The notes: generated by a model not told the origin, from the sequence alone. 64,000 bases of DNA from Cytobacillus kochii (GCF_020171845.1 NZ_JAIVAM010000002.1:372001-436000), one strand, 5' to 3'; positions 19,265-28,036 are shown, numbered from the stretch's first letter. Program-made: numbers and translations.

Positions 19265-20160
19265 GTAAAAATTCCTCCTTTTATTAGTAATACGATGAAG
19301 GATGTTTATAAGTTTCAAAAAATTATGGTATTTTTATTTTTCGTTCAAAATAACCACCTAACTTTCTCGGGGTAATTCAATTTTCCTTATCCACATCTGC
19401 TACATCATAATTTTTAGTCCGTAAGATGGGTCGTCAACTTCGCCTATTCATTCCCAATGATTAGAGCATTCCTATCTCTTATAATCACGAGGACTAGAGT
19501 AGTTTTTAAACCACACATGATAATTTAATAGGAATTATAGTGAAAAAAAGACTATCTAGCATGTAGCGAATTAATACAAACCATATAACGGGCAACCAAA
19601 GCGTTTCCTGTCATTTTTTAAACTTTGATAGTATTTTCAAAGTTGCCATGAAATCAATATGGCATCGTTCTTGCTTCATCAACACTTCTTCTTTCCTTCG
19701 CTTTTGGAAAACTCAAGTTGTATTAGCGTATGTATTCGGATGGTTTTTCAGTCCTCTTCCAATTACTTTTTTAAGTCAATACAATTCATGCTTCGGTTCC
19801 AGTTCTTTTGCTCAAATTCCAATTCTGAAAGTTTGACGGTGCTTTTCCGGTGGATGATCCCAACTAATAGATTCATAATACTTCTTGTCTGTCTTAACGA
19901 ACTCAAACTATTCATCATTTACTCCCGTAAGGCGGTGACTTCATTCATCATAAAGATACAATTTATATTTTTACCAACTATAATGACCGTTATAAATAAT
20001 AAACAGAAAAACCATTGCTAATCAGATGAAGGAACTTGAAATTAAAGACATATTTCTTGAAGTGTATTTTAATTCAGTATTAATTGCTTACCCTGTATAT
20101 TAGATAATCCATAGTGAAAGTGTTGTGGGGGTAAAAAGCATCTGAAAATACTATTATGAC
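19265..20160. other. Gene-poor region
   Basis: About 0.9 kb with no intact gene. On the minus strand 19760-19900 there are short coding-like stretches in shifting frames (for example ISWDHPPEKHRQTF), probably a decayed gene. I could not identify its family. Confidence 0.4.
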
Positions 20161-20224
20161 GTAAACATTATCGAGGTGCTACCTCAGAAAGGTGGGTGCG
20201 GCTTGCTTTTAAAGCTTGGAGATT

Positions 20225-20389
20225 GAGCGGAGAAAAGAGGACAAAAATGGGGGTTTTGGGGAAGAACTTAATAACATAATTGATGGAAGAAAAAGTCGAG
20301 ATAAGAGGGTGGAAGCCTTGAGAGATAAGGGATTGAGGGGGAATTCGGAAAAATTCCAACTATTTAACAGGGAGATATAGTAGAAGAAG
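20225..20389 (+). repeat. Dispersed repeat D, copy 2
   Basis: Partner of 15527-15680; 53 identical bases at the start. The plus frame reads from about 20216 to a stop near 20380 (LEIERRKEDKNGGFGEELNN then an IIDGRKSRDKRVEALRDKG block). It lies directly before the UPF0489 gene. Confidence 0.55.
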
Positions 20390-20456
20390 GAAATGATGAG
20401 AAGTAGGACGAAATAAGACAATAGTGTGATATTCTGTTTTTTGAGGAGGGGTAAGG

Positions 20457-21131
20457 ATGAAGAAAGTTAATGATATGGATGGTACTTGGAAAATAGCGTA
20501 CCCTAAACGAAATATCTACATAATGCGTGATCATAATTGGGCTTTTTCAGCTTGGGAAATAAGTAGACTTAATAAAAAAATAGAACCAAAAGCAAGATTA
20601 TTACATGTTGATTTTCACGATGATTATTTTGAGCCTATTGAGGAAATAACAGAGTTGAAAACGGAACAAGATGCTCTCAATATTGGGGAAAAACTTGATA
20701 TTTTTGAATTTATAAGAGCGAGCCAAGGGACGGGCACTATTAAAGATGTGTATATGATAGGCGACTATGTTAGACCTCCAGGTGAAGTTTTTCACTCTTA
20801 TACTCTAAATCAGTTTGAACATGAGCATCGGATGGAATTCTTTAGTCCAGAAAATCAAAGTTTTATTTTGGATTTAGACCTGGATTTTTTCAACTTACAT
20901 GCCTATCAATCTATTGAGAATAATTATAATAGCAATCCCTTTCGTTATAGTGACGAGTTCATCAAAAAGCAGTTGGAGCGATTTAAGCAGTATGATGATG
21001 AAGGGTGTTGGGATTTAATAACTGTAAGTATTTCACCTGAACACTGTGGCGGAGATCAAACTGCACAACAAATACTTGAAATTTTCCTTAAATCTTTCGA
21101 GTTAAATGATGAGGAATATATTCATTGGTAG
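20457..21131 (+). CDS. UPF0489-family protein (arginase-like fold)
   Basis: 224-residue soluble protein with the metal-binding signatures of the arginase/deacetylase superfold: HVDFHDD (residues 50-56) and LDLDLDFF (about 142-149), plus SPEHCGGD near the C-terminus. These are the hallmarks of UPF0489, a family that includes the peptide arginases that turn Arg into Ornithine in ribosomal peptides. No precursor peptide or exporter was found beside it, so the substrate is unknown. GAGGAGGGG precedes ATG. The downstream hairpin of repeat B copy 3 should terminate it. Confidence 0.8.
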   Translation: MKKVNDMDGTWKIAYPKRNIYIMRDHNWAFSAWEISRLNKKIEPKARLLHVDFHDDYFEPIEEITELKTEQDALNIGEKLDIFEFIRASQGTGTIKDVYMIGDYVRPPGEVFHSYTLNQFEHEHRMEFFSPENQSFILDLDLDFFNLHAYQSIENNYNSNPFRYSDEFIKKQLERFKQYDDEGCWDLITVSISPEHCGGDQTAQQILEIFLKSFELNDEEYIHW

Positions 21132-21148
21132 TAAAGGGAATAAAAATT

Positions 21149-21310
21149 TGGGCTGGAACCAATACGGGTCCAGTCTTTTGGTTATGTTCAATATCTATCC
21201 AATCCCTTGTTCAATAAGGGATCATGCGTATTTCCAATCTCTATTAAGTTTGTTTCCTAACTGTAATAACATCCTACAATTGCTACATTTCCTATGTGTT
21301 TTAGTCTCTA
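21149..21310 (-). repeat. Degenerate dispersed repeat B, copy 3
   Basis: Starts with the hairpin CTGGAACC...GGGTCCAG plus TTTT, which serves as terminator for the UPF0489 gene. It then shares with copy 2 the blocks TTTCCAATCTCTATT and CATCCTACAATTGCTA. On the minus strand it has short coding-like frames interrupted by stops. Confidence 0.5.
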
Positions 21311-21584
21311 TCTCGCCCTATAATTGTTATATTTAACTCAATTATGCACCAAGAATTGTTCCTTGTAGAAATACTGTATGAATGAGAAATGGCTCAACCA
21401 TGCGTATAATCACTTTCTGGTTCTGGAAAATTTAATAGGAATTAAGCTAAAAGTATGAAATAAAATGCTATCCTATAATTGTTATATTTAGCTTTATTGT
21501 GTAGCTGGGAGATATCCATAAGTTATCGTTTATTAATAAAAAAGGCACAACAGAGAGGTCTAAACCATGATATAATCCGTTGGA

Positions 21585-21760
21585 TTTCCTCTTTCTCCGT
21601 TTTTTTCTCTGTCCAATATCGTCTTACAATTGCTACAATGTTCTGTACTTCCTCAATCCTTTTATTAATAACAACTTCAGTTAGTTTTAATAGTTTTCCT
21701 AATTCTATAAATCCAACGGTTTTCAACCTCTATTCAGTTTATTTTTTCTCATCCACCTTC
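21585..21760 (-). repeat. Partial relative of repeat B
   Basis: Contains the same CTTACAATTGCTACAAT and AAATCCAACG blocks as the other B copies. The minus strand has a 67-codon frame (MKTVGFIELGKLLKLTEVV...) that could be the least damaged version of the ancestral small protein. The surrounding 21.3-21.9 kb has no intact gene. Confidence 0.35.
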
Positions 21761-21897
21761 AGCCTGCTGGGTGTTCAAGTATCTCTTACAGTCTTATCTT
21801 TTCCTCTATTATCGTGCCTACTCTAGATCGAAACTATGATTAAGGATTATAAGAAATGATTAGAACGGTACAATAATTGAAACAGATAAAGAATTAG

Positions 21898-22038
21898 AAA
21901 TTAAAGGATGTTAATGAATATGCAATTTTAGTCGATGACATTTGGGAAGAGCCAAACGGCGAAATGATATTTTCCCATATTACTGCTGAAGATGTATTTG
22001 ATAGGGCGAGGTTCCCTGGAGAACTTAGGTCTTTATAG
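21898..22038 (+). pseudogene. Short gene fragment
   Basis: A 46-codon open stretch without a start codon (DVNEYAILVDDIWEEPNGEM, then FSHITAEDVFDRARF) ends at TAG. The amino acid pattern is clearly protein-like, but the upstream part is lost. No family recognised. Confidence 0.4.
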
Positions 22039-22207
22039 AAAGTTGTTCATAATATTATAATTAGGCTATCAACATTGTAGGTATAGACCTGAAAAGACTT
22101 GATTAATACTGTCGGTTTCTTTATAATTCAAGAAATGTAATAGGGAAGTAATGGTGATATAAGTGGACGGAAGTGGCTTTCATTCAGGAATTAGAATAGA
22201 ATTTTTA

Positions 22208-22241
22208 AAAACTCGTATTCGATAAGGAATGCGAGTTTTTT
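22208..22241 (+). terminator. Rho-independent terminator
   Basis: ACTCGTATTC pairs with GGAATGCGAGT, followed by seven T. No intact gene lies immediately upstream, so the transcript it ends is unknown. Confidence 0.8.
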
Positions 22242-22436
22242 TAATGCTTCCATTGTTTATAGTCAATAGAAAATCCAAATACCAGAAGGGATTGTGTAGG
22301 ATGACAAAAAAATGAATAATATACGGTGGAAGAGCTGGATTTAACTATGTGAGCTTTACAGAGCGATACCAGTCTGTGTCAGAGGATTAATTAGAAAATT
22401 CTATAGGGTAGAATTAAAACAAAGAGGAGGATATAC

Positions 22437-22664
22437 GTGACAGATCATAATAATGATACACATAAAACTTTCAACACGGAAAAAATAAATAACCCGGGTC
22501 GAAAATACGCTCATTTAGATAAGTGGATAAAACTTACAGGTGAGATGGCCAGAGCCCAAGCTAGGGCGAAAGGAAGATACGAAGTTTATATTAAGAATGG
22601 ACAGTGGGTAAAAGAATACCCTAATGGGGAAATCATTCCCTTTTCCGAAGAGGAAAATGATTGA
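22437..22664 (+). CDS. Small hypothetical protein, 75 residues
   Basis: Hydrophilic protein starting at GTG, 5 bases after GAGGAGG. It has a conserved-looking core HLDKWIKLTGEMARAQARAK followed by a strand pair (YEVYIKNGQWVKEYPNGEI). The ending 'N G x W V x E Y P N G' looks like a short beta hairpin. No family recognised. The strong ribosome site and clean frame support it as real. Confidence 0.6.
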   Translation: MTDHNNDTHKTFNTEKINNPGRKYAHLDKWIKLTGEMARAQARAKGRYEVYIKNGQWVKEYPNGEIIPFSEEEND

Positions 22665-22746
22665 ACTGCCTATTTTGCCTGTCTGGATCTTTGACCTTTT
22701 ATTTTAATTTAAACTGATTAGCTTCACAATAATAAGTATGAGGATG

Positions 22747-22914
22747 TTATAGACGTTTCAACAACTTGTCAAAACTTGCTTGTAACTGCTGATACTCTTT
22801 TTCCTTATCATTTTGTTGATAACTCTCTAAATTCATTAGGAATTTTTGATGTAACTCTTTACTGTTACTATAACTTTTGCATAGGTTCCTTTTCAATTCT
22901 TGTCCGATAGTCAT
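22747..22914 (-). CDS. 55-residue coiled-coil protein, paralog 1
   Basis: Starts at ATG 22914 after AAGGAGG; the longer frame to 22962 has no ribosome site. Pure helical, Lys/Gln/Glu-rich protein (MTIGQELKRNLCKSYSNSKE ... LQASFDKLLKRL). It has the same length and layout as the protein at 25118-25285 (both start MxIxxxLKRNL and share KEYQQ). The two are paralogs about 2.4 kb apart, flanking the first repeat-bounded unit. Function unknown; possibly a small plasmid-borne regulatory or scaffold protein. Confidence 0.65.
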   Translation of the reverse strand: MTIGQELKRNLCKSYSNSKELHQKFLMNLESYQQNDKEKEYQQLQASFDKLLKRL

Positions 22915-23092
22915 TCTACATCCTCCTTGATTGTAACTCAGAACATTATTAAACGAATTCATGTAGTGTTCAACCTAACTACATAAGAATAGTATGATTA
23001 TTTATCTTATAATCCTAGTATATAACCTTTTGAGTGTGTGTAAAAGTGAAGAATGTAGATTTCATGAGTATCTTGTATTTTAACTTTAGTGG

Positions 23093-23223
23093 TCAACACT
23101 TCTCTAGGACTAGATAGCTATTTTCAGATAAGGGTGTTGATACTTTTTCATCAAAAAATCGTGATTTAGTAGGAATCTGTCTTACAGGGTATCAACACAT
23201 TTTGAAAGTTGTAAAAGTGTTGA
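23093..23223. repeat. Four TCAACAC/GTGTTGA motifs
   Basis: TCAACAC at 23093 and 23192, and its complement GTGTTGA at 23134 and 23217. The last pair forms an inverted repeat across 18 bases. Such clusters occur at operators and replication origins; the role here is unknown. Confidence 0.5.
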
Positions 23224-23477
23224 GTGTTCCTTTAAAGATAGTCTGATAGTGGCATTTATTTAAGTAATGCTTAGCATAAAAAAGTTAAACCACCAAGGTT
23301 TGGACTCTACTCTAAATACGTTGAAGGCTGGAACTAGAACTGAAAGCAGGGGTGAGAAAAGCATCTATATATCATAGATTGCAAATAGAAATTAATTCTT
23401 TTTGTAGGTGCCAACCGGTGCTTAGTAATCAATATAGTTAGAACAAGTTGAGAAGTTGACAAAGATGTAACGAAAAA

Positions 23478-23505
23478 CAGGATGACCGAATCATAACCCT
23501 ATACA
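23478..23505 (+). repeat. 28-bp direct repeat R1
   Basis: First of five copies whose core is GACCGAATCATAACCCTATA. R1 to R4 are identical over 28 bases. Downstream lie weaker shared blocks (TTCCTTGTAAT about 50 bases on and a GAAGGGCACC-type block about 100 bases on), so the full unit may be about 120 bases. Confidence 0.9.
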
Positions 23506-23730
23506 TTGTATGAAGTAGATAAGCTAATTGTAATCGTAGTAAAAAGCATTTCCTTGTAATTTAAAATATAACAGAAGGAATTTGAAGGGCACCCGTTCTT
23601 TACCTGTACGATACGATGGATTACAATAGGAAATCTATTCTGTGATAAAGGAAGAATGAGGACTTAGTTAAGACAATACTTAATAGATTTGAAAATTACT
23701 ATGTAAAAGATAAAAGGAAGGTGATGCGAT

Positions 23731-24132
23731 ATGACAGACCAAGAACTCACTAAAAGAAGGATGGATGAAGAGCAAGCATTAGGGTTTTTGCTCTTGGCTT
23801 GCAAGCAACTGGGTTACTCCTTAGATCAAGTCCAACAGATTCATTCCAGTATGAATTTACAATTTAATAAGCACTCTCCTGATGTGGCGAAAAAGGAGGG
23901 AGAGAAGTGGTTTAGTTCTACTAAAAGTACTAGACGCAATAACTATAGCAATCTAAAAAATGAAAGCAATAAAAAATATAAAAGAGCAAACGTAAGAATC
24001 CCCAAAATATCGGAAAGTAATCGCTCGAGGAAACTCCGAGAGAAAAACGAAAGAATTGTAAAGGAGTTAAACCGGATGGAGTATGGACCATGTGGATTAT
24101 TCAAATTAATTAGAAAATGTAGGGGAGATTAA
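23731..24132 (+). CDS. Hypothetical basic protein, 133 residues
   Basis: Two parts. The N-terminal 55 residues are helical and well formed (EQALGFLLLACKQLGYSLDQ then VQQIHSSM). The C-terminal half is strongly basic (STRRNNYSNLKNESNKKYKR, SNRSRKLREKNERIVKELNR). The basic tail suggests nucleic acid binding. Ribosome site GGAAGGTG. It is the single gene between repeats R1 and R2 and is followed by the structured element at 24164. No family recognised. Confidence 0.65.
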   Translation: MTDQELTKRRMDEEQALGFLLLACKQLGYSLDQVQQIHSSMNLQFNKHSPDVAKKEGEKWFSSTKSTRRNNYSNLKNESNKKYKRANVRIPKISESNRSRKLREKNERIVKELNRMEYGPCGLFKLIRKCRGD

Positions 24133-24163
24133 GAGTGATATAGGTGTGAGTGTAGTAAATTTA

Positions 24164-24296
24164 AAGAAAAAACCACCCCGAAACGCTCGGACAAAGCTGA
24201 AGGGTGATTTCTCTTTAAATTATTTAATTGAATAGCTTCTCACTTCGAGCAAGCTACATATGATTACTCCGTGTTAGCAGCACGGGGTTTTCTTAT
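24164..24296. ncRNA. Three-hairpin structured element, copy 2
   Basis: Relative of 13571-13700. Hairpin 1 (AACCACCC/GGGTGATT), hairpin 2 (TAGCTT/AAGCTA, different bases but same pairing as GTAG/CTAC in copy 1), hairpin 3 (ACTCCGTG/CACGGGGT then TTTTCTT), a plus-strand terminator that can end the 133-residue gene. Confidence 0.5.
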
Positions 24297-24396
24297 TTCT
24301 ACTATAGCATGCTGCTTTGAAGGATATCAAATTTTCTATAACAAAAAGTGTTTTACAATAGCTTGTTGAGTTAAACCACATTGAAAATCCCGACCA

Positions 24397-24484
24397 AAAC
24401 TGCGGTTTATAACTTAGAATCAATCCAAAGTTTACGAAAAGTTGCAGTTTATAACGATGGAATTGCCCCAGTTTTGACTTTCGG
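24397..24484 (+). repeat. Repeat A, copy 1
   Basis: Contains the core ATCCAAAGTTTACGAAAAG followed by TTGCAGTTTATAACG, shared with four other places. Members are about 60-100 bases long. Confidence 0.75.
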
Positions 24485-24537
24485 CAAATAATTTATAGAC
24501 AAACCACGAATTAATAATACTTTTATTGACTCCCAGC

Positions 24538-24640
24538 AAAAAAGTTGCAGTCTATTACGGAGGATCGATCCAAAGTTTAAGAAAAACTGCAAAACTTAGC
24601 GGGGTGTCGTTACGAGTTTTGCCATTAGTCAAAACACAAA
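24538..24640 (+). repeat. Repeat A, copy 2
   Basis: Diverged copy (GATCCAAAGTTTAAGAAAAA) that also carries the small hairpin GTTTTG-CCATTAGT-CAAAAC found again in copy 3. It lies just before R2. Confidence 0.65.
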
Positions 24641-24741
24641 AGCTCTTGTATGAATTCTTTGGAGGCTATCATTAGGAATTATAATATTTTCAACTCGAAA
24701 CTCGTCCAAGCTGTTAATAGTACGATTTGAATTTAACAAAT

Positions 24742-24769
24742 CAGGATGACCGAATCATAACCCTATACA
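24742..24769 (+). repeat. 28-bp direct repeat R2
   Basis: Identical to R1 over 28 bases. About 70-110 bases downstream are CTATAGGA and AGGTGCCAGTTTTC, similar to blocks after R4. Confidence 0.9.
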
Positions 24770-24910
24770 AAGGATGTATCACAATTAAGCAATTGATCTA
24801 TTAACGAATCTCCCAGGACAATAAACATCTCTATAGGATATGGAGAGGTGCCAGTTTTCTGTTGTTTGTTTTTGTCTTTAGTCAAAACAAATAGCTGAAA
24901 TAAAGAGAAA

Positions 24911-25004
24911 AATAAAGTTTATAACGGAGAATCAATCCAAAGTTTATGGAAAGTTGCAGTTTATAACGATGAAATTGGCCCGGTTTTGCCATTAGTCAAA
25001 ACAA
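24911..25004 (+). repeat. Repeat A, copy 3
   Basis: Carries GTTTATAACG on both sides of ATCCAAAGTTTATGGAAAG, then GTTTTGCCATTAGTCAAAAC as in copy 2. Confidence 0.75.
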
Positions 25005-25023
25005 GGGGTTATTAATAGAAGAA

Positions 25024-25085
25024 AGATGTAGTTTATAACGGTTTAAAGATCCAAAGTTTATGATAAGTTATAACGATAAAAGAGT
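25024..25085 (+). repeat. Repeat A, copy 4 (short)
   Basis: TAGTTTATAACG, GATCCAAAGTTTATGATAAG and TTATAACGAT: a shortened copy 20 bases after copy 3. Confidence 0.6.
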
Positions 25086-25117
25086 CCTAGCCGGGAGTGT
25101 ATCAATATGAAACTGTG

Positions 25118-25285
25118 TTAATCCCTTCTTGTTAATCGCTCTATTATTTCTTGATCTTGTTGATATTCCTTTTCTCTCTTGTTCAATTGGAATCTCTCCA
25201 AATTTTTAACAAGTTGCTGATGTAAATCCTTGAATTCTTTAACGATTTTAGCTAGGTTTCTTTTCAAGATTTCTGCAATAGGCAT
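25118..25285 (-). CDS. 55-residue coiled-coil protein, paralog 2
   Basis: ATG at 25285 preceded by AAGGAGGA. Translation begins MPIAEILKRNLAKIVKEFKD and ends IIERLTRRD; fully helical and charged. It has the same length as, and similar start to, the protein at 22747-22914, including the KEYQQ segment. It is easily missed because of its size. It lies between R2 and R3 with the PD-(D/E)XK gene on the same strand upstream. Function unknown. Confidence 0.65.
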   Translation of the reverse strand: MPIAEILKRNLAKIVKEFKDLHQQLVKNLERFQLNKREKEYQQDQEIIERLTRRD

Positions 25286-25465
25286 TCCTTTTTCCTCCTT
25301 AATTTTAAATTTAGCTACCTGATGTGATAATTATTTGTCTATTATAGATAATTCGTTTTGCTGCCAGACCAAACGCAAAAGGACGAATAAATGCCCCTTA
25401 ATATGATTAAAAAACATATCAAGGTGTGTTCTAAATGTTTTTTGTTAGACGAGCTCTTGTGACAC

Positions 25466-26092
25466 TCAACTACCAAGAAAATCCTTTAAGTAGTATTTGA
25501 GACTATTGAACGAGTCAACACTATCCCACTTCCAGTGACCTCTTCCGTCGATTAAATTATACAATTCAATTGTTCGAATCGGTATTAATTCGTTACCACC
25601 TCCACTTCTTTTGTAAAACTCCCACTTTAAAGAGTCTGTCAGGATTACTTTATTATTTATTGTAGCAGATAAATGACGTTTCATCTCTTTACTCAGATGC
25701 TCATCATAATTTTTGTAGTTCTTGTTGTACATAATATCCTTTTTTGCAAAAGGTGACTTAACCTCTACAACTGCCCGATAGTCAAGGCTGTATTCCCTGT
25801 TAAGCCAATTCCACTTTTTAGTTATTACCAAGTCGGGTGTAGCTGCCTTTTCTATTCCGTTTCTATCTAAGTATGTACCACAGTATTGTAGGTAGTCATG
25901 TTTATCGGTTCGTAACTTTGTGTCACAGCTTTCAACATCAAGGTCATTACGTACACCCCTGATGAAGGGCTTAACTAATTCGTTTTGAAAAGTTATTTCA
26001 CGAGTATCATTATTATTTTTGTACTTTTCAAATATACCCTTGTACTCGTTAAAGGTGATATCCCTGTGTGTTGGAACGGTATAGTCAGTCAT
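25466..26092 (-). CDS. PD-(D/E)XK nuclease-like protein
   Basis: 208 residues with the restriction-endonuclease-type core: Glu38 in the first helix, Asp87 (ATPDLVI), Glu110 and Lys112 (VVEVKSP), in order and with suitable spacing. A long helical region with a His/Lys-rich segment follows (DEHLSKEMKRHLSA). The D...ExK half-motif with 'TPDLVI ... VVEVK' resembles the N-terminal nuclease of HsdR and other defence nucleases. No methylase or specificity gene is beside it. It is the main gene between R2 and R3. An active nuclease is likely; its target is unknown. Confidence 0.72.
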   Translation of the reverse strand: MTDYTVPTHRDITFNEYKGIFEKYKNNNDTREITFQNELVKPFIRGVRNDLDVESCDTKLRTDKHDYLQYCGTYLDRNGIEKAATPDLVITKKWNWLNREYSLDYRAVVEVKSPFAKKDIMYNKNYKNYDEHLSKEMKRHLSATINNKVILTDSLKWEFYKRSGGGNELIPIRTIELYNLIDGRGHWKWDSVDSFNSLKYYLKDFLGS

Positions 26093-26687
26093 TGGTTAAC
26101 CTCCATAGATGCTGTAATAAATTTCTTTCTTATCAGAAGTAGATAAGTTTAAGTGGATTTTATTTGTCGTTTACTGATGTAGGTAGTTTAATTTGGGTCT
26201 TAATAGATTTACAACAATTCATTGTCTGGTTTTTACATTTTTTAATCCATCGGAAGGGTAGTTAAGAATCCCTCTGCTCTTTTTATTATAATTTATTGCT
26301 ATAAAGATTGTTAGTCTATGAGTTCTAACGGAAGGTAAAATACTTGGTTCGCACTCAAGAGGAGGCTGTATAAAATTTGATAACAGTAATTGAATATAAG
26401 GGGGTATTGAGATAGATCCTTGATTAACTTCTTCCAAAGGAATACTACTAGATTAATAAACAGGATGACCGAATCATAACCCTATACAAGTAATAAAAAT
26501 AAGGTTAGGTTTATCACCAATAACATAAACACTCTCCATGTACTGAAATAGTTATAGAAGAGTGATTAATTAACTATATGGCACGACACAGTATAATTCC
26601 CCTTATTTATAGCCCATAGTATTAAGTGCAAAAAAGTGACCCACTCATTTTTTGTTTTTGCCCCGGCTTTTTACATATTAGGATACA
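26093..26687. other. Intergenic region carrying R3
   Basis: No convincing gene. A 72-codon minus frame (26219-26437) lacks a ribosome site. The repeat R3 sits at 26461-26488. Confidence 0.45.
26461..26488 (+). repeat. 28-bp direct repeat R3
   Basis: Identical to R1 and R2. It separates the PD-(D/E)XK gene from the HEPN gene. Confidence 0.9.
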
Positions 26688-27089
26688 TTAAGAAGTAATC
26701 AATGACTTATTAAGGTTATTCTCCATAAAGTTAATTAAAAATGTAGAGTTCCGTTCAAGCAATTCAAATTCAGATAGAGATAATAGATGATGATGGGAAA
26801 TTTTGTTTCTCAATGGATAAATCTGACGAAGCTGAGTGTAAAATTTTGGTGGTAAGTTTATAAAGGCTTTGGGATAATTTCGAAAGTATGTTTCGTAGTC
26901 GCTAAATAGAAGATTTTCAAATGACTTTGATGGCGGGCGTTTTAAAACGATTCGTGGAGCATAATGAAACCAATGAACGCCGTAGCAATCTTCCATATTA
27001 TATTTGATGTAGGTTCGCAAGCAATTTTCTACTTCATATAATATTCCGTAAGCTGCTTTCATTAATTGAACTTCTTGTTCAGCAATCAA
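26688..27089 (-). CDS. HEPN-domain protein
   Basis: 133-residue all-helical protein with the HEPN ribonuclease signature RxxxxH (Arg94-Asn-Lys-Ile-Ser-His99, followed by HH) in the last third, and the conserved N-terminal helix with acidic and Arg residues (YEVENCLRTYIKY). HEPN proteins are RNases in toxin-antitoxin, abortive infection and CRISPR systems. The start is TTG after AGAGGTG. No antitoxin partner (MNT or similar) is directly adjacent; it is the only gene between R3 and R4. It may act as a solitary RNase or non-catalytic dimer. Confidence 0.78.
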   Translation of the reverse strand: MIAEQEVQLMKAAYGILYEVENCLRTYIKYNMEDCYGVHWFHYAPRIVLKRPPSKSFENLLFSDYETYFRNYPKAFINLPPKFYTQLRQIYPLRNKISHHHLLSLSEFELLERNSTFLINFMENNLNKSLITS

Positions 27090-27229
27090 TAAGCTACACC
27101 TCTACCGTGTTATTTTAGGTATATTTTACCTACTTATATAATGTACTATTTTCTCTATTATAGCAATTTAATAGCAGATAAATAGTAAGGGATTAACAAA
27201 GAAAAAGATTGTTGCAAGATACAGCAAAT

Positions 27230-27257
27230 CAGGATGACCGAATCATAACCCTATACA
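27230..27257 (+). repeat. 28-bp direct repeat R4
   Basis: Identical to R1-R3. Downstream blocks TCTATAGGAATTAG and GATACCAGTCTTC align with those after R2. A weak look-alike (GGATCACC...AACCCTATCC) lies at 27358-27380. Confidence 0.9.
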
Positions 27258-27390
27258 TGTATATAAATAAATTAGTTATTAGTCTTTAAACATAAACCTC
27301 CTTGATATAGAATATTTCTATAGGAATTAGTAAGGATACCAGTCTTCGGTTGAGTAAGGATCACCCTAGAACCCTATCCATTTGATTACA

Positions 27391-27462
27391 TCTTATAATT
27401 AATACAATAATTTGATAGTTTAAAAGTAGTAAATATATACAATAGATTTCATACAGGGGATT
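27391..27462 (+). repeat. 71-bp promoter-bearing repeat, copy 1
   Basis: Nearly identical to 34363-34433, the promoter region of hsdM (both run from TCTTATAATTAATAC to AGGGGA). It contains TTGATA and a TATACA-type -10. Here it is followed only by an 18-codon frame (MRKNIIPFIK...), so it drives either that peptide or a leader. Confidence 0.85.
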
Positions 27463-27614
27463 AAAGATGAGAAAAAATATAATCCCTTTTATAAAGGTTC
27501 GCACAATGCTGCAGGAACAATAATCGGAATTTAAAAATTGTTATTCTTATTGTTTATTTATAATTGCTTAACCATACCTTATCCAATAAATTCAATTTCC
27601 ATATCTTATGAAGG

Positions 27615-27692
27615 TAGTAATAGTTTATTAAACAGTTGCTTAGAATATATTGCTAAACAAAATAAAGGGACTGTAATAATAAACAGTTACTA
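27615..27692 (+). promoter_or_regulatory. Inverted repeat before XRE gene
   Basis: TAGTAATAGTTTATTA (27615-27630) and TAATAAACAGTTACTA (27677-27692) are inverted with two mismatches; the second overlaps the start of the ribosome site. Likely operator for autoregulation by the XRE protein that follows. Confidence 0.55.
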
Positions 27693-27707
27693 TTAGGAGG
27701 AAAATAG

Positions 27708-27992
27708 ATGAGTAATCAGGAAAAGGCCAATATTTTAGAAATGATTGATGAACGATTTGGAGAATTGGTGGAGTTGTTAAAGCAGAAACGTGGGTATACC
27801 TTGCAAGAACTGTCCGATAAGACAAATCTTTCGCCAAGTTATATATATAGACTGATGCGTGGTTATCGAGGATGTGAGCTAACCACAAAATTAAACATCT
27901 TGCTGAACGGTTTTGGTATGCAAGAAGAGGCAGAACAGTATTTAAAAACAGTGATTGAAAATAAAGAGACATTGAGAAAGATACTTGATTAA
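27708..27992 (+). CDS. XRE-family helix-turn-helix regulator
   Basis: 94 residues: an acidic N-terminal helix, then a Cro/CI-type helix-turn-helix (GYTLQELSDKTNLSPSYIYR, with recognition helix SPSYIYRLMRG), then a helical dimerisation tail. Strong ribosome site AGGAGG. It is the sole gene between R4 and R5, has an inverted repeat upstream that suits autoregulation, and ends in a terminator. Confidence 0.88.
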   Translation: MSNQEKANILEMIDERFGELVELLKQKRGYTLQELSDKTNLSPSYIYRLMRGYRGCELTTKLNILLNGFGMQEEAEQYLKTVIENKETLRKILD

Positions 27993-28007
27993 TGTCTTCT
28001 AAAGGGC

Positions 28008-28036
28008 AGACTACTAGATTAGCTAGTAGTCTTTTT
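28008..28036 (+). terminator. Terminator after XRE gene
   Basis: AGACTACTAG and CTAGTAGTCT form a perfect 10-bp stem followed by TTTT. Confidence 0.92.

Larger units (their letters stand above)
22915..23730. other. Gene-free region with symmetric motifs
   Basis: No gene seen. It holds the TCAACAC/GTGTTGA motif cluster (23093-23223) and the first copy of the 28-bp direct repeat (23478-23505). Confidence 0.45.

Noticed and set aside
19648-20021. Overlapping plus-strand frames rich in Phe/Ser
   Set aside because: Typical shadow composition of AT-rich DNA; the minus strand shows better, though broken, coding signs.
23478-23505. R repeats as plain sigma-A promoters (TATACA as -10)
   Set aside because: No -35 element at 16-18 bases in R1, and the conserved part extends too far and too exactly for a promoter.
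26219-26437. 72-codon minus-strand frame
   Set aside because: Starts only at TTG without a ribosome site; no protein-like pattern strong enough to call it a gene.
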